64,000 nucleotides of DNA from Burkholderia anthina (GCF_001547525.1 NZ_CM003768.1:1550001-1614000), one strand, 5' to 3'; shown: positions 34,554 to 43,796, counted from the first letter of the stretch. Numbers and translations are program-made. The notes: a model not told the origin generated them from the sequence alone.

Positions 34554-35519
34554 ATGCAACGACAATTCGACGATCTGCTGCTGGGCAGCATCGAGCTGTT
34601 CTGTCTGGCTGCCGAGCTCGGCAGCTTCACGCTTGCGGCAAATGCGGCCGGCGTCACGCCGGCTGCGGTCAGCCGGTCGGTCGCACGGCTCGAGGAGCGT
34701 CTCGGCGTGCGCCTGTTCGTACGCACGACGCGACAGATCCGGCTGACCGATTCCGGCCGGCGTTATTTCGAGCAATGTCGCGATGCGTTGTCGCAGCTCG
34801 TCGACGCGGAGCGCGAAGCCACGGGCCAGCAGGCCACGCCCGCCGGCCTGCTACGGATCAGCATGCCGACGCCGTACGGGCACTATCGCGTGCTGCCGCT
34901 GCTGCCGGCGTTTCGCGAGCGCTACCCGGCGGTACGCATCGAAACTCACCTGAGCAACCGCAACGTCGACTTCGCCGAGGAAGGCTACGATCTCGCGATC
35001 CGCGGTCGCGCGCCGGCCGATTCGAGCCTGGTCGCGCGCAAGCTGGAGGACGCCGAACTCGTCGTCGTCGCGACGCCCGGCTATCTGAAGCGCGCGGGCA
35101 CGCCGATCGCGATCGCCGACTTGCACGCGCACGAATGCATCCAGTTCGAGCTGCCGAGCAGCGGACGGACGATTCCCTGGCTGTTCGACGACGGCGCGGA
35201 TGAAATCGACGTCACGACGGCCGGCAGCTACGGCACGTCGGGCGACGTCCTGGCCGGCGTGACGCTCGCGCGCGGCGGCGCAGGGCTGTTCCAGACCTAC
35301 CGCTTCATCGTCGAGCACGATCTGCGCGCCGGCACGCTCGTGGAAGTGCTGTCCGGCGTCGGCGGCCGGTCGCGGCCGTTCGTGCTGCTGTACCCGCATG
35401 CACGCTTTCTGTCGTCGCGCGTGCGGGTGTTCGTCGACTTTCTCGTCGAACAGCTGGCGCAGGCGCCTGCCAACCCGACAGCCGGCACACGCGGCAAACG
35501 CGCCGGCGCATCGCGATAG
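34554..35519 (+). CDS. LysR-type transcriptional regulator
   Basis: 321 residues. The helix-turn-helix region is SFTLAANAAGVTPAAVSRSV (about 22-41), followed by a type 2 periplasmic-binding effector domain of the CrgA-like group (LLRISMPTPYGHYRVLPLLP). It faces the SDR gene tail-to-tail and diverges from the RidA gene. The C-terminal tail after 300 is disordered. The ATG at 34554 (MQRQFDDLLLGSIELF) suits the family. Confidence 0.9.
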   Translation: MQRQFDDLLLGSIELFCLAAELGSFTLAANAAGVTPAAVSRSVARLEERLGVRLFVRTTRQIRLTDSGRRYFEQCRDALSQLVDAEREATGQQATPAGLLRISMPTPYGHYRVLPLLPAFRERYPAVRIETHLSNRNVDFAEEGYDLAIRGRAPADSSLVARKLEDAELVVVATPGYLKRAGTPIAIADLHAHECIQFELPSSGRTIPWLFDDGADEIDVTTAGSYGTSGDVLAGVTLARGGAGLFQTYRFIVEHDLRAGTLVEVLSGVGGRSRPFVLLYPHARFLSSRVRVFVDFLVEQLAQAPANPTAGTRGKRAGASR

Positions 35520-35550
35520 ACACGCCGGCTCGCGGCTTCGACGCCGGCGC

Positions 35551-36258
35551 TCAATGCCCGGCGCTCTGACCGCCGTCCACGTGCAGGATTTCGCCGGTGA
35601 CGAACGGCGCCGAATCGAGATACAGGATCGCACCGACGATATCGCTCATCTCGCCCATCCGGCCGACCGGATGCAGCGACGCGAGCGTCGCGTGCGTGTC
35701 GGCCGCATGCATCGGCGATTTGATGATGCCGGGCGACACCGCATTGACGCGAATGCCGGCCTTCGCATACTCGATCGCGAGCGACTTCGTCGCGGCATTC
35801 AATCCGCCTTTCGTCAGCGACGCCAGCACCGACGGTACGTTGCTGTTCGCGTGATCGACCAGGCTCGTCGTGATGCTGACCACATGGCCGGCGCCGTGCT
35901 TCTGCATCGCGGCGATCGCACGCTGCGTGACGTGGAAGAAGCCGTTCAGGTTGACGCTCGTGATCCGTGCATAGTCGTCCGCGGTGTATTGCGTGAACGG
36001 CTTCGCGACGAAGATGCCCGCGTTGTTGACGAGCGTGTCGACACGGCCGAAATGTTCGATTGCCGCATCGACCACACGGTGCGCGACGGCCGGATCGCCG
36101 ATGTCGCCCGCGACGGTGACGAGATCGGGACCGTGCGACGGGCCGATCGAACGGGACGTCGCGACGACGCGATGGCCGCGTGCCCGGAATGCGTTGACCG
36201 TTTCCGCCCCGATGCCTTGCGATGCGCCGGTGACGATGATGACTTTGGATGCGCTCAT
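35551..36258 (-). CDS. Short-chain dehydrogenase/reductase lacking the catalytic Tyr
   Basis: 235 residues with a clear SDR Rossmann fold: TGASQGIG (10-17), NNAG (78-81), and GRMGEMSDIVGAILYL / VTGEILHVDGG at the C-terminus. The usual YxxxK motif reads ASLTK here (Ala146, Lys150), so the catalytic tyrosine is absent while the lysine stays. It may be a non-catalytic or altered-mechanism member. Reaction unknown. The frame is open for 300 bases upstream but the fold starts at the ATG at 36258. Confidence 0.88.
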   Translation of the reverse strand: MSASKVIIVTGASQGIGAETVNAFRARGHRVVATSRSIGPSHGPDLVTVAGDIGDPAVAHRVVDAAIEHFGRVDTLVNNAGIFVAKPFTQYTADDYARITSVNLNGFFHVTQRAIAAMQKHGAGHVVSITTSLVDHANSNVPSVLASLTKGGLNAATKSLAIEYAKAGIRVNAVSPGIIKSPMHAADTHATLASLHPVGRMGEMSDIVGAILYLDSAPFVTGEILHVDGGQSAGH

Positions 36259-36718
36259 GATGTACCTCGACAGGTGAATGGTGTTCGGCCTCGATGCCGA
36301 CCGGATCGATGAATCCGATGGGCAGACTGTAGGCGTGCCGGTCACGATTTCGAACACCCGCCATGGAGCAACAGTCTTGCGTCGCGGGAACAAATGACGG
36401 GAAAAGGCGAGGGTCTGCGGCGATCGCCGCGCTGGAGTCGGGTACGCCGCCGCGCCGGGTGCTCGCCAAGTCGGCGCGCTACGGGAGAATGTCGGCGCGG
36501 GGCGGGATCGCGCCTGATGGACCGATTTTCCGGGAGCTTGAAGCGTCGATTCGTTTGCCACGAAAACGCGGGGTTGGATAAGAAAATACCTCTATCCGGA
36601 TAACTTTTCTTATCACGATAGCACTATCGCAAATCCAAACTCGCCACTTCAAAAACGCGTATGACGTCGAGCGCGTCGTCGAATCGAAGGGCAGGGAAGC
36701 GACCGCGCCGTCACGCCG
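36259..36718. other. Gene-less stretch with a long inverted repeat
   Basis: 460 bases between the SDR start and the shikimate kinase stop; no convincing gene on either strand. The second half is AT-rich and contains the inverted repeat at 36577-36614. Confidence 0.6.
36577..36614. repeat. Perfect 10-bp inverted repeat with palindromic centre
   Basis: GATAAGAAAA and TTTTCTTATC flank an 18-base spacer containing the palindrome TATCCGGATA. It could be a terminator-like hairpin for the minus-strand aroK operon (no T run after the stem) or a protein-binding site. Confidence 0.5.
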
Positions 36719-37270
36719 TCACGCCGGCGCGTTCCTCCGCGCAAACAGCAGCGTCAACACCTCCGCGGTCGCGTGCGCGACATCGTGTGCGGTCGTATCG
36801 ACCAGCGCATGCGCGCATTCGCGATACAGCGGGTCGCGCGTCCGGTACAGCGCGGCGAGCGTCTGCCGCGGTTCGCCCGCCTGCAGCAGCGGCCGCCGCC
36901 GCGTGTCGTCGCGCGTACGCCGCCACAGCACATCGGGATCCGCATGCAGATAGATCACGCTGCCGCGCTCGCTCAGGCGTGCGCGGGTGTGCGGATTCAG
37001 GACCGAGCCGCCGCCGGTCGCCACGACCACGTTCGCGCGCTGCGTCAGCTCGTCGACGATATACGCTTCGAGCAGCCGAAAGCCGCCTTCGCCGACCACG
37101 TCGAACAGCGCGGCGACCGAGCGGCCGGTGCGCCGCTCGATCTCGTCGTCGCTGTCGGCGAACGCCCAGCCGAGCGAAGCCGCGAGCGCGCGGCCAAGCG
37201 TCGATTTGCCCGCGCCCATCATGCCGACCAGAAACGCGCGCCCGCCGGCCGTCTCGACGGCGGGGCTCAT
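36719..37270 (-). CDS. aroK: Shikimate kinase (extra copy)
   Basis: 183 residues. Walker A GMMGAGKST (16-24), the shikimate-binding DSDDEIERRTGRS, the TGGGSV loop and the lid region RRRPLLQAGEP are intact, so it is probably active. It phosphorylates shikimate in the chorismate pathway. The housekeeping aroK of this group usually sits beside aroB, which is not here, so this is likely an extra copy supplying chorismate for a special product. Its ATG overlaps the stop of the upstream unknown gene by 4 bases. Confidence 0.92.
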   Translation of the reverse strand: MSPAVETAGGRAFLVGMMGAGKSTLGRALAASLGWAFADSDDEIERRTGRSVAALFDVVGEGGFRLLEAYIVDELTQRANVVVATGGGSVLNPHTRARLSERGSVIYLHADPDVLWRRTRDDTRRRPLLQAGEPRQTLAALYRTRDPLYRECAHALVDTTAHDVAHATAEVLTLLFARRNAPA

Positions 37271-37914
37271 AACCGTCGCGCGAGCGGCCAGCCGGCCCGC
37301 GTCGCCAGGCAGATCCTTCGCGCGCGCACCGCGTCCGACAGCGTGTCGAGCGCCGCGCCGGTCGACGCGTCATCGGCGTCGAGCAGCGCGCCGAGCACCT
37401 GCTCGTCCGGATCGCAGGCCGCGATGTGCTCGGCTGCATCCGCCGCGATGGTCCGCGGCGTGCGTTCAGGCGCCGCGTCGCGCTCGGGCCGCCGCCACCT
37501 GCCGTGCAGATCGCGCCATCGCACGACCAGCCCGTAGAGCAGCGCACCACCCGGCACGGCCGCGTCGTCGGGTGCCGCTGCCGAATCGTCGGCCGTCGTA
37601 CACCGTGTGACCCAGCTCGCGAATTCGAGCAGCGACGCGTCGTGGGCAACCGTCGCCGCGTCGAGCGCCACGGCCACGCCGGCATCCCGCAGCCGGCCGA
37701 GCAGCGTCCGCACGCCGTCGTGCGCGCCGCCGCACGGCTGCAGCAGCACTTCCAGCTCGTCCTCGTGGCGGCACGCGAGCGCACGGTGCCGCTCGAGCGC
37801 GGCGGGCTCGAGCAGCGCCTGCGCCGCATGCCGGACGATCACGATCGCGCGATCGTCCCGCCTCTCGACGATCGCGCCGATCCGGCGCCGGGCGCGCGCC
37901 ACCGCGCAGCTCAC
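37267..37914 (-). CDS. Unknown protein in the shikimate kinase operon
   Basis: 215 residues, Ala/Arg-rich, no signal peptide or membrane segment. I do not recognise it. A central segment (LLGRLRDAGVAVALDAATV) superficially recalls barrel enzymes, and the C-terminal third (from about 160) looks helical. It is translationally coupled to aroK (ATGA overlap) and lies 28 bases after the thioesterase gene, so a role in the same pathway is likely. In related tropone loci a prephenate dehydratase-like protein occupies a similar place, but I see no dehydratase motif here. Confidence 0.7.
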   Translation of the reverse strand: MSCAVARARRRIGAIVERRDDRAIVIVRHAAQALLEPAALERHRALACRHEDELEVLLQPCGGAHDGVRTLLGRLRDAGVAVALDAATVAHDASLLEFASWVTRCTTADDSAAAPDDAAVPGGALLYGLVVRWRDLHGRWRRPERDAAPERTPRTIAADAAEHIAACDPDEQVLGALLDADDASTGAALDTLSDAVRARRICLATRAGWPLARRL

Positions 37915-37942
37915 GTTTCGCTCCCGAGCGCGCGCTCACGCA

Positions 37943-38353
37943 TCACAGCGACCCCTGGAATTCGAGCACGCGCGTCTTGAATTCGTCGGGCACGGCCAGC
38001 GTCGTGTTGTTCGCGTAATCGAACATCACGTGCGTCGACACGCCGCGCGCGACGATGGTCTGGTCGTCGCGCTCCATCAGGTGTTCGAGATCGAAGCTCT
38101 TGCTGCCGAAGCGCACGATGCTCGAGCGGACGGTCAGGTTGTCGCCGAACTGGGCCGGTGCGAGGTACTCGCACTGCGTCTTCACCATGATGTGCGGCAG
38201 TTTCTCGGTGCGCGGCAGGCCGAGCAGATCGAACATGTAGCAGAGGTACGAATGCTGCAGATAGTCGTAATAGACGGGGCTGCTCACATGCCCCATCGAA
38301 TCCGTATCGCGATACTTGACGTGAATGGGGGTTTCGTAATGCCGTTTCGACAT
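37943..38353 (-). CDS. Hot-dog-fold acyl-CoA thioesterase (4-hydroxybenzoyl-CoA type)
   Basis: 136 residues, typical of the family. YRDTDSMGHVSSPVYYDYL carries the conserved Asp and the Gly-His pair of the 4-hydroxybenzoyl-CoA/YbgC thioesterases. It hydrolyses an aryl- or acyl-CoA in the cytosol. As the first gene of an operon with an unknown protein and shikimate kinase, and divergent from a DAHP synthase, it may process a CoA ester of an aromatic product. The ATG at 38353 gives the standard N-terminus; one at 38368 adds five residues. Confidence 0.9.
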   Translation of the reverse strand: MSKRHYETPIHVKYRDTDSMGHVSSPVYYDYLQHSYLCYMFDLLGLPRTEKLPHIMVKTQCEYLAPAQFGDNLTVRSSIVRFGSKSFDLEHLMERDDQTIVARGVSTHVMFDYANNTTLAVPDEFKTRVLEFQGSL

Positions 38354-38737
38354 GGTGACTCTCCGCAATGACTGGGTTGATTTATATTTTCGAGCCCGAA
38401 TGGCCTGTCGGGCATCCGAAAATTAATCGAACGACTATCGGGCCGCCACTATCAGAACGAATAGCGAAGCGTGGCGGAAAGCCGCATGCGGACGCATTCG
38501 CCGCTGCAAGATCACGGCCTGATTTCCGAACGAAAACCCAATGAACGCTCCATTCCACACCCGCGAACAGGCATGCCGACAGGATCCTCAATTATCGAAT
38601 CCGACGCTTATTTACCTCATTCATAAGGTTATGAATTAGAAACTGATAACTATGTTAGTTGCGCGCTGAAAGCACCATTCAATACAGTCGCGCTGTAGTA
38701 AAAAGTCACGTTCATTATCGACAGGAGGGCAGTCCCC
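38354..38737. other. Divergent control region with a 16-bp palindrome
   Basis: 384 bases between the thioesterase and DAHP synthase genes, no gene seen. Its right half is AT-rich, unlike the flanks, and includes the palindrome at 38620-38635. It should hold the promoters of both divergent transcription units. Confidence 0.65.
38620..38635. promoter_or_regulatory. Perfect 16-bp palindrome upstream of the DAHP synthase gene
   Basis: TTCATAAGGTTATGAA, about 100 bases before the DAHP synthase ATG and in the shared control region. It is a good candidate for a dimeric repressor or activator site, possibly for the AraC or LuxR protein of the locus, though no direct evidence links them. Confidence 0.5.
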
Positions 38738-39850
38738 ATGCATGCAAACGCCTGGACGACAAACCGCGACGCCGTGCTGCGCTTGCCGTCCCCTGCGGAT
38801 CTGGCCGGCGCGCTGCCGCCGGCGTGGCGCGCGTCGCGCACAGTTCATACGACCCGCCGCGCGATCGTCGACGTGCTCGACGGCGCGGACGACCGGCTCG
38901 TGGTCATCGCCGGCCCGTGTTCGATACACGATCCCGACGCCGCGCGCGACTACGCGGCACGGCTCGCGCTGCAACGCGCGCGCTTCGCGGACGAGCTGGA
39001 AATCGTGATGCGCGTGTATTTCGAGAAGCCGCGTACGACGGTCGGCTGGAAGGGGCTGATCAACGATCCGCTGCTGGACGGCAGCGACCGGATCGACATC
39101 GGACTGCATACGGCCCGCGCGCTGCTGTGCGACATCAACGGCGCGGAGATGCCGGCCGCGACCGAGTTGCTCGATCCGCTGTCGCCGCGCTACCTGGCCG
39201 ATCTGATCGCCTGGGGCGCGATCGGCGCGCGCACCGTCGAGTCGCAGGTGCATCGCGAGCTCGCGTCGTCGCTGCCGATTCCGATCGGCTTCAAGAACGG
39301 CACCGACGGCAATGTCCAGGTCGCCGTCGACGCGATGCGCGCGGCGGCGCACGCGCACCGGTTCCTGTCGATCGATGCAGGCGGCCGGCTATGCGCGAGC
39401 GCGTCGCCCGGCAATCCGCATACGCACGTCGTGCTGCGCGGCGGACGCGAACCGAATTTCGACGCGGCCGCGGTGAACGCCGCCTGCGAACGCATGACGG
39501 CCGCGCAGTTCGCGCCGCGCGTGATGATCGACGTCAGCCACGGCAACAGCCGCCGCCAGTACCGGAACCAGCTCGCCGTCGGCGCGGAAGTCGCCGCGCA
39601 GGTGGCGGCCGGCGATACGCGCATCGTCGGCGTGCTGATCGAATCGAACCTGATCGAAGGGCGGCAGGATCTCGTGCCCGGCGTGCCGCCGCGCTACGGG
39701 CAGAGCATCACGGACGCGTGCCTGTCGTTCGCCGATACCGCGCAGTTGTTCGAGACGCTCGCGCACGCGGTGCGTACGCGGCGACGCGGCCACCCGCTGC
39801 CGCTCGGCGCCGAGTTCGCGCACGAGCCGCTGCTCGCCTGCTGCGCGTGA
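38738..39850 (+). CDS. DAHP synthase, class I (AroFGH type), extra copy
   Basis: 370 residues. LVVIAGPCSIHDPDAARDYA and RVYFEKPRTTVGWKGLINDP are signature blocks; GFKNGTDGN, SHGNSRRQY and the C-terminal TDACLSFADT region are also typical. It condenses phosphoenolpyruvate and erythrose-4-phosphate, the first step of the shikimate pathway. GACAGGAGGG precedes the ATG. Placement away from other aromatic biosynthesis genes except the facing shikimate kinase operon suggests dedicated precursor supply. Feedback type cannot be read reliably. Confidence 0.93.
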   Translation: MHANAWTTNRDAVLRLPSPADLAGALPPAWRASRTVHTTRRAIVDVLDGADDRLVVIAGPCSIHDPDAARDYAARLALQRARFADELEIVMRVYFEKPRTTVGWKGLINDPLLDGSDRIDIGLHTARALLCDINGAEMPAATELLDPLSPRYLADLIAWGAIGARTVESQVHRELASSLPIPIGFKNGTDGNVQVAVDAMRAAAHAHRFLSIDAGGRLCASASPGNPHTHVVLRGGREPNFDAAAVNAACERMTAAQFAPRVMIDVSHGNSRRQYRNQLAVGAEVAAQVAAGDTRIVGVLIESNLIEGRQDLVPGVPPRYGQSITDACLSFADTAQLFETLAHAVRTRRRGHPLPLGAEFAHEPLLACCA

Positions 39851-39869
39851 GCGGCCCGGCGCGATACGC

Positions 39870-41237
39870 TCAGATGGCGGCTTCGTCATGGATGCGCGTC
39901 GCGTCGCCGGCCCACGCGTCGCGATAGCGGGCCAGCCAGTGCTCGGCCTGCGTCGGCGCACCGGCGACGATCTCGTCGAGCGGCGCGAGATACATCGATT
40001 CATCGCGGCCGGCCGCATCCGTGCGCGCCCGCGCGCGCAGGCCGCGATGCGCGATCGCGAGCGCATCGGCCGCGATCGCGCGTAACGACCGGCCGCCGGC
40101 CGGCGTATCGAGCCCGGTACGCGGCACGTCGCGACGCAGCGCGAGCAGCGTACCGCGGTCGATCTCGGCAGCCAGCGCCCCGGCATCCGACAGCGCCGCC
40201 GGATCGTACAGCAGGCCGGTCCAGAACGCGGACAGCGCGACCATCATGTCGGGCGAGCCGGCGTCGGCGCCGCGCATCTCGAGATAGCGCTTGAGCCGGA
40301 CCTCGGTGAACACCGTCGTCAGATGGTCCGCGAAATCGCCCAGCGTCGGCGTCTCGCCTTCGAGGTGCGGAATGCGCCGCCGCATGAAATCGCGGAACGT
40401 GTGCCCGGTCGCGTCCGCATAACGATCGCCGCGCCGCACGAAATACATCGGCACGTTGTCGAGCAGCCAGCTCACGTAGCGCTCGAAGCCGAAGCTGCGC
40501 GACAGGAACAGCGCCGGCGCGCCGCAGCGATCCTCGTCGGTATCGAGCCACGTGTGCGCACGCGTCGACAGCAGGCCCGACGGGCGGCCGTCGCGGAACG
40601 GCGAATTCGCGAACAGCGCGGTGGCGACCGGCTGCAACGCGAGCGACACGCGCATCTTGCGCGCCATGTCGCTTTCCGATGCGAAATCGAGGTTGACCTG
40701 CACGGTGCAGGTGCGCTGCATCATGTCGAGCCCGCGCGTGCCGACCCGCGGCATGTAGCGCCGCATGATCGCGTAGCGCTGCTTCGGCATCCACGGCAGC
40801 GCGTCGCGCGACAGGTGAGGGTGAAAACCGAGCGGCACGCAGCGCAGGCCGAGCGGATCGCATGCCGCGCGGGCCGCGGCGAGGTGCGCGTGCAGCTCGG
40901 CGTGCGTGTCGTGCAGCGTATCGAGCGGGGCGCCCGACAGTTCGAGCTGGCCGGCCGGCTCGAGCGAGATCGCGGCGCCGTCGCGCTGGATCACGCCGAC
41001 GGTCTGCCCGGCATCGACGATCGGCGTCCCGTCGCCGCGCAGCCGCGCCAGCACCTCGGCGATGCCGGACGATCCTTCATAACGCGCGGCAGCATGCGTC
41101 GCGCGGGAAACGACGAACTTCTCGTGCTCGGTACCGATCCGGAACTGCGCGGCCGGCTTGCAGCCGGCGGCCAGATGATCGGCGAGCTGCTGCTCGGAGA
41201 CGATCGGCGTGTTGTCCGATCCGACGGCGTTCGACAT
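39870..41237 (-). CDS. gshA: Glutamate-cysteine ligase (plant/alpha-proteobacterial type)
   Basis: 455 residues of the GCS2-like family, starting MSNAVGSDNTPIVSEQQLA. FRIGTEHEKFVV, GQLELSGAPLDTLHDT, RTCTVQVNLDF and ANSPFRDGRPSGLLSTRA are characteristic blocks. The enzyme makes gamma-glutamylcysteine from Glu and Cys with ATP, the first step of glutathione (or, in EgtA, ergothioneine) synthesis. The second of two close ATGs (41237) is six bases from GTGGAGG. It is transcribed in the same direction as the AraC gene upstream. The extra thiol supply fits a locus containing a GST and a C-S lyase. Confidence 0.9.
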   Translation of the reverse strand: MSNAVGSDNTPIVSEQQLADHLAAGCKPAAQFRIGTEHEKFVVSRATHAAARYEGSSGIAEVLARLRGDGTPIVDAGQTVGVIQRDGAAISLEPAGQLELSGAPLDTLHDTHAELHAHLAAARAACDPLGLRCVPLGFHPHLSRDALPWMPKQRYAIMRRYMPRVGTRGLDMMQRTCTVQVNLDFASESDMARKMRVSLALQPVATALFANSPFRDGRPSGLLSTRAHTWLDTDEDRCGAPALFLSRSFGFERYVSWLLDNVPMYFVRRGDRYADATGHTFRDFMRRRIPHLEGETPTLGDFADHLTTVFTEVRLKRYLEMRGADAGSPDMMVALSAFWTGLLYDPAALSDAGALAAEIDRGTLLALRRDVPRTGLDTPAGGRSLRAIAADALAIAHRGLRARARTDAAGRDESMYLAPLDEIVAGAPTQAEHWLARYRDAWAGDATRIHDEAAI

Positions 41238-41356
41238 CGACATCCTCCACAGGTCACATTGGGCGACCGACCGGCCGGTCGCACGGCGACTATAGCGACG
41301 TCGATGCGCGCGCAGTACTGGCAGGGGTGATAGGGGCCGGCCGATGCCGCGCGGCG

Positions 41357-42193
41357 TTACGGCTGCTTGCGCTTCGCGAAGTAATGCGCGGGCGAATCGC
41401 CGAACGCGCGGCGGAACATCGCGATGAAATTGCTCGGCGTCGCATAGCCGAGCGCGTCGGCGATGTTGGCGACGCTGTCGCCGTTCGCCAGACGTTCGAG
41501 CGCATGCGTGAGCCGCGCCTGTTGCCGCCACTGCGCGAAGCTCGTGCCGGTTTCCGCGACGAACAGCCGGCTCAGCGTGCGGGCGGACAGCCCGGCCCAC
41601 TCGGCCCACGCGTCGAGCGTGCGGCTGTCGTGCGGCTGCCCGAGGATCGCATTGGCGATCCGCAGCAACCGCCGGTCGTGCGGCATCGGCAAGTGCAGCG
41701 GTTCGTGCGGCGCGCGGCGCATCTCGTCGAGCAGCACGACGCTCATGCGCGCCTGTTCGATGTCGAGCCGGTCCTGGTCGGCCCACGACACCGCGCGCCG
41801 CACGAGCGCGCGCATCAGATCGGTGATCGCGATCACGCACGGCTGGTCGGGCATGCGGCGGCTCGCGGCCGGCGCGATCACGACGCTCCAGCCGCTCAAC
41901 GCGCCGCTGATGCTGACCTTGTGCTGCTCGCCCGGCGGAATCCAGCCCGCGCGATGCGGCGGCAGCAGCCACGAACCGTGCGGCGTGCGCACGTGCGCGA
42001 ACCCGCTTTCGACGCAGAACACCTGGCCGCGCAGATGGCTGTGCCAGTCGACCTCGCGGGTGCCGAGCTGGTAGGTATTGCTGCCGTCGTCCTCGCCCCA
42101 GACGGCGATCAGCGACGGGCCGTCCGCGCGTTCGCTCGGATCGGCGTCGGCGCGTTGCGCCGCGCGGGCGGGAGAGGCTTCTCGGATGGGCAT
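41357..42193 (-). CDS. AraC-family transcriptional regulator
   Basis: 278 residues. The N-terminal half is a cupin-type sensor (DWHSHLRGQVFCVESG, WIPPGEQHKV). The C-terminal half has two helix-turn-helix motifs, the second ending in ALGYATPSNFIAMFRRAFG. It is divergent from the NodT-EmrA-EmrB operon (103-bp gap) and is the natural regulator of that pump, responding to an exported compound. It also reads toward gshA. Confidence 0.92.
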   Translation of the reverse strand: MPIREASPARAAQRADADPSERADGPSLIAVWGEDDGSNTYQLGTREVDWHSHLRGQVFCVESGFAHVRTPHGSWLLPPHRAGWIPPGEQHKVSISGALSGWSVVIAPAASRRMPDQPCVIAITDLMRALVRRAVSWADQDRLDIEQARMSVVLLDEMRRAPHEPLHLPMPHDRRLLRIANAILGQPHDSRTLDAWAEWAGLSARTLSRLFVAETGTSFAQWRQQARLTHALERLANGDSVANIADALGYATPSNFIAMFRRAFGDSPAHYFAKRKQP

Positions 42194-42296
42194 GGCCGGA
42201 ATTCATTATTTTTTGTCTAAACAACATTATCAGCTTTACCCGGGAGCGTCCAACAATGCGTGTCGTGTTCAAACCCAAACGAAGCAGAGGAACGCG

Positions 42297-43796
42297 ATGC
42301 ACGCAGCACTTGCTCCCTCGCCACGCGATGCCGTCGCGCGGCGCGTCCTGTCGCGCATGGCCGCAGTCGTGGCGCTCGCCATGCTCGGCGCATGCGCGAG
42401 CCGCGACGGGCTCACGCCCGCCGGCACGCTGCGCGGCGCCGATACGCTCGCGGCATCGCGCAGCCTCGCGCATGCGCCGGCCGCCGACTGGCCAGCAGCC
42501 GACTGGTGGGTTGCGCTGAACGATGCGCAGTTGAATGCGCTGATCGACGAAGCGCTTGCCGGCAATCCCGATCTCGCGACCGCCGATGCGCGTGCGCGCG
42601 AGGCGCAGGCGCTCGTGATCGAAGCACAGGCTGCCCGCTTGCCGCATCTGGTCGGCCGCGCGGGCGCGAAAGGGGAACGCACGTCCGGCACGCAGTTCTC
42701 GAAAGGCGAGGGCGGCGGCGTCTTCAGCCACACGCGCGAAATCAATCTCGGCCTGAGCTGGGATCTCGATTTGTGGGGCGGCCGCCGCGCGGCGTGGGAA
42801 GCCGCGCTCGGCGAAGCGCGGGCCGCGCAGATCGATGCACGGGCCGCGCGCGTGCTGCTGTCCGTCAACGTCGCGCGCGCCTACGTGAATCTCGCCTATG
42901 CGTTCGATCAGCAGGACGTCGCGCGGGCCGAATACGATCGCGCCGACGAAGCACTGTCGCTGACGCGTCAGCGTGTCACGAAAGGCATCGACAACGTCGC
43001 GCAGCAGCGCCAGGCGGAAAGCGAAGTCGCGGCCGCGATGCGCGAGCAGGCACGCGCGGCGCAGGCGATCGACAGCGCGCGCATCGCGCTCGCGATCCTG
43101 CTCGGCGCGGGCCCCGATCGCGGCCTTGCGCTCGCGCGGCCCGCGCCGCTGCCCACCGCCGCGCTCGCGGTGCCGGCCGACCTGCCGGCCGCGCTGCTCG
43201 GCCGGCGCGCCGATCTCGTCGCCGCACGCTGGCGGGTGGAAGCCGCGAGCCGCAACGTCGCGGCTGCCCGCGCGGACTTCCTGCCCGACGTGAGTCTCAC
43301 CGCGCTGATCGGCCTCGCGACGCGCGGCGGTGCATCGCTGTTCCAGGCAGCGTCGCGCACCTACAACGTCAGCCCGGCCGTGAGCCTGCCGATCTTCGAC
43401 GGCGGCGAACGGCGCGGCGTGCTGCGCAAGCGCGACGCGCAATACGACGTCGCGGTCGCCACCTACAACAAGACGCTGATCGGCGCGATCGGCGAGGTGG
43501 CCGACGATCTGCACCGGCTGCATTCGCTCGCCGTGCAGGCCGATGCGCAGCAGCGCGCATTCGACTCCGCCACCGATGCATGGCGGCTCGCGGACGCGCG
43601 CTACCGCGCGGGCGTCGGCAGCTACCTCGACGCGCTCGTCGTGCGCCAGCAGCTCCTGATCGCGAGCCGCGAAGTCGCCGCGTTGCGCGCCCAGCGCGCG
43701 GACCAGTCGCTGCAGCTCGTCGCCGCGCTCGGCGGCGGCTTCCGCGCCGAGCCGGACGACGTCGCGCTCGCCGCCACTCCTTCCCACCGTCCTTGA
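42297..43796 (+). CDS. Outer-membrane efflux lipoprotein (NodT family)
   Basis: 499 residues. The signal peptide ends in a lipobox (AMLGACAS), so the mature protein is lipid-anchored. Two TolC-like repeats are visible: DLATADARAREAQALVIEAQ early and RYRAGVGSYLDALVVRQQLL late, and SPAVSLPIFDGGERRGVLRK. It forms the outer-membrane channel for the EmrAB-type pump encoded directly downstream (10-base gap). The ATG at 42297 gives a 50-residue leader, slightly long; a later Met (MAAVVALAML) is an alternative start. Confidence 0.9.
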   Translation: MHAALAPSPRDAVARRVLSRMAAVVALAMLGACASRDGLTPAGTLRGADTLAASRSLAHAPAADWPAADWWVALNDAQLNALIDEALAGNPDLATADARAREAQALVIEAQAARLPHLVGRAGAKGERTSGTQFSKGEGGGVFSHTREINLGLSWDLDLWGGRRAAWEAALGEARAAQIDARAARVLLSVNVARAYVNLAYAFDQQDVARAEYDRADEALSLTRQRVTKGIDNVAQQRQAESEVAAAMREQARAAQAIDSARIALAILLGAGPDRGLALARPAPLPTAALAVPADLPAALLGRRADLVAARWRVEAASRNVAAARADFLPDVSLTALIGLATRGGASLFQAASRTYNVSPAVSLPIFDGGERRGVLRKRDAQYDVAVATYNKTLIGAIGEVADDLHRLHSLAVQADAQQRAFDSATDAWRLADARYRAGVGSYLDALVVRQQLLIASREVAALRAQRADQSLQLVAALGGGFRAEPDDVALAATPSHRP

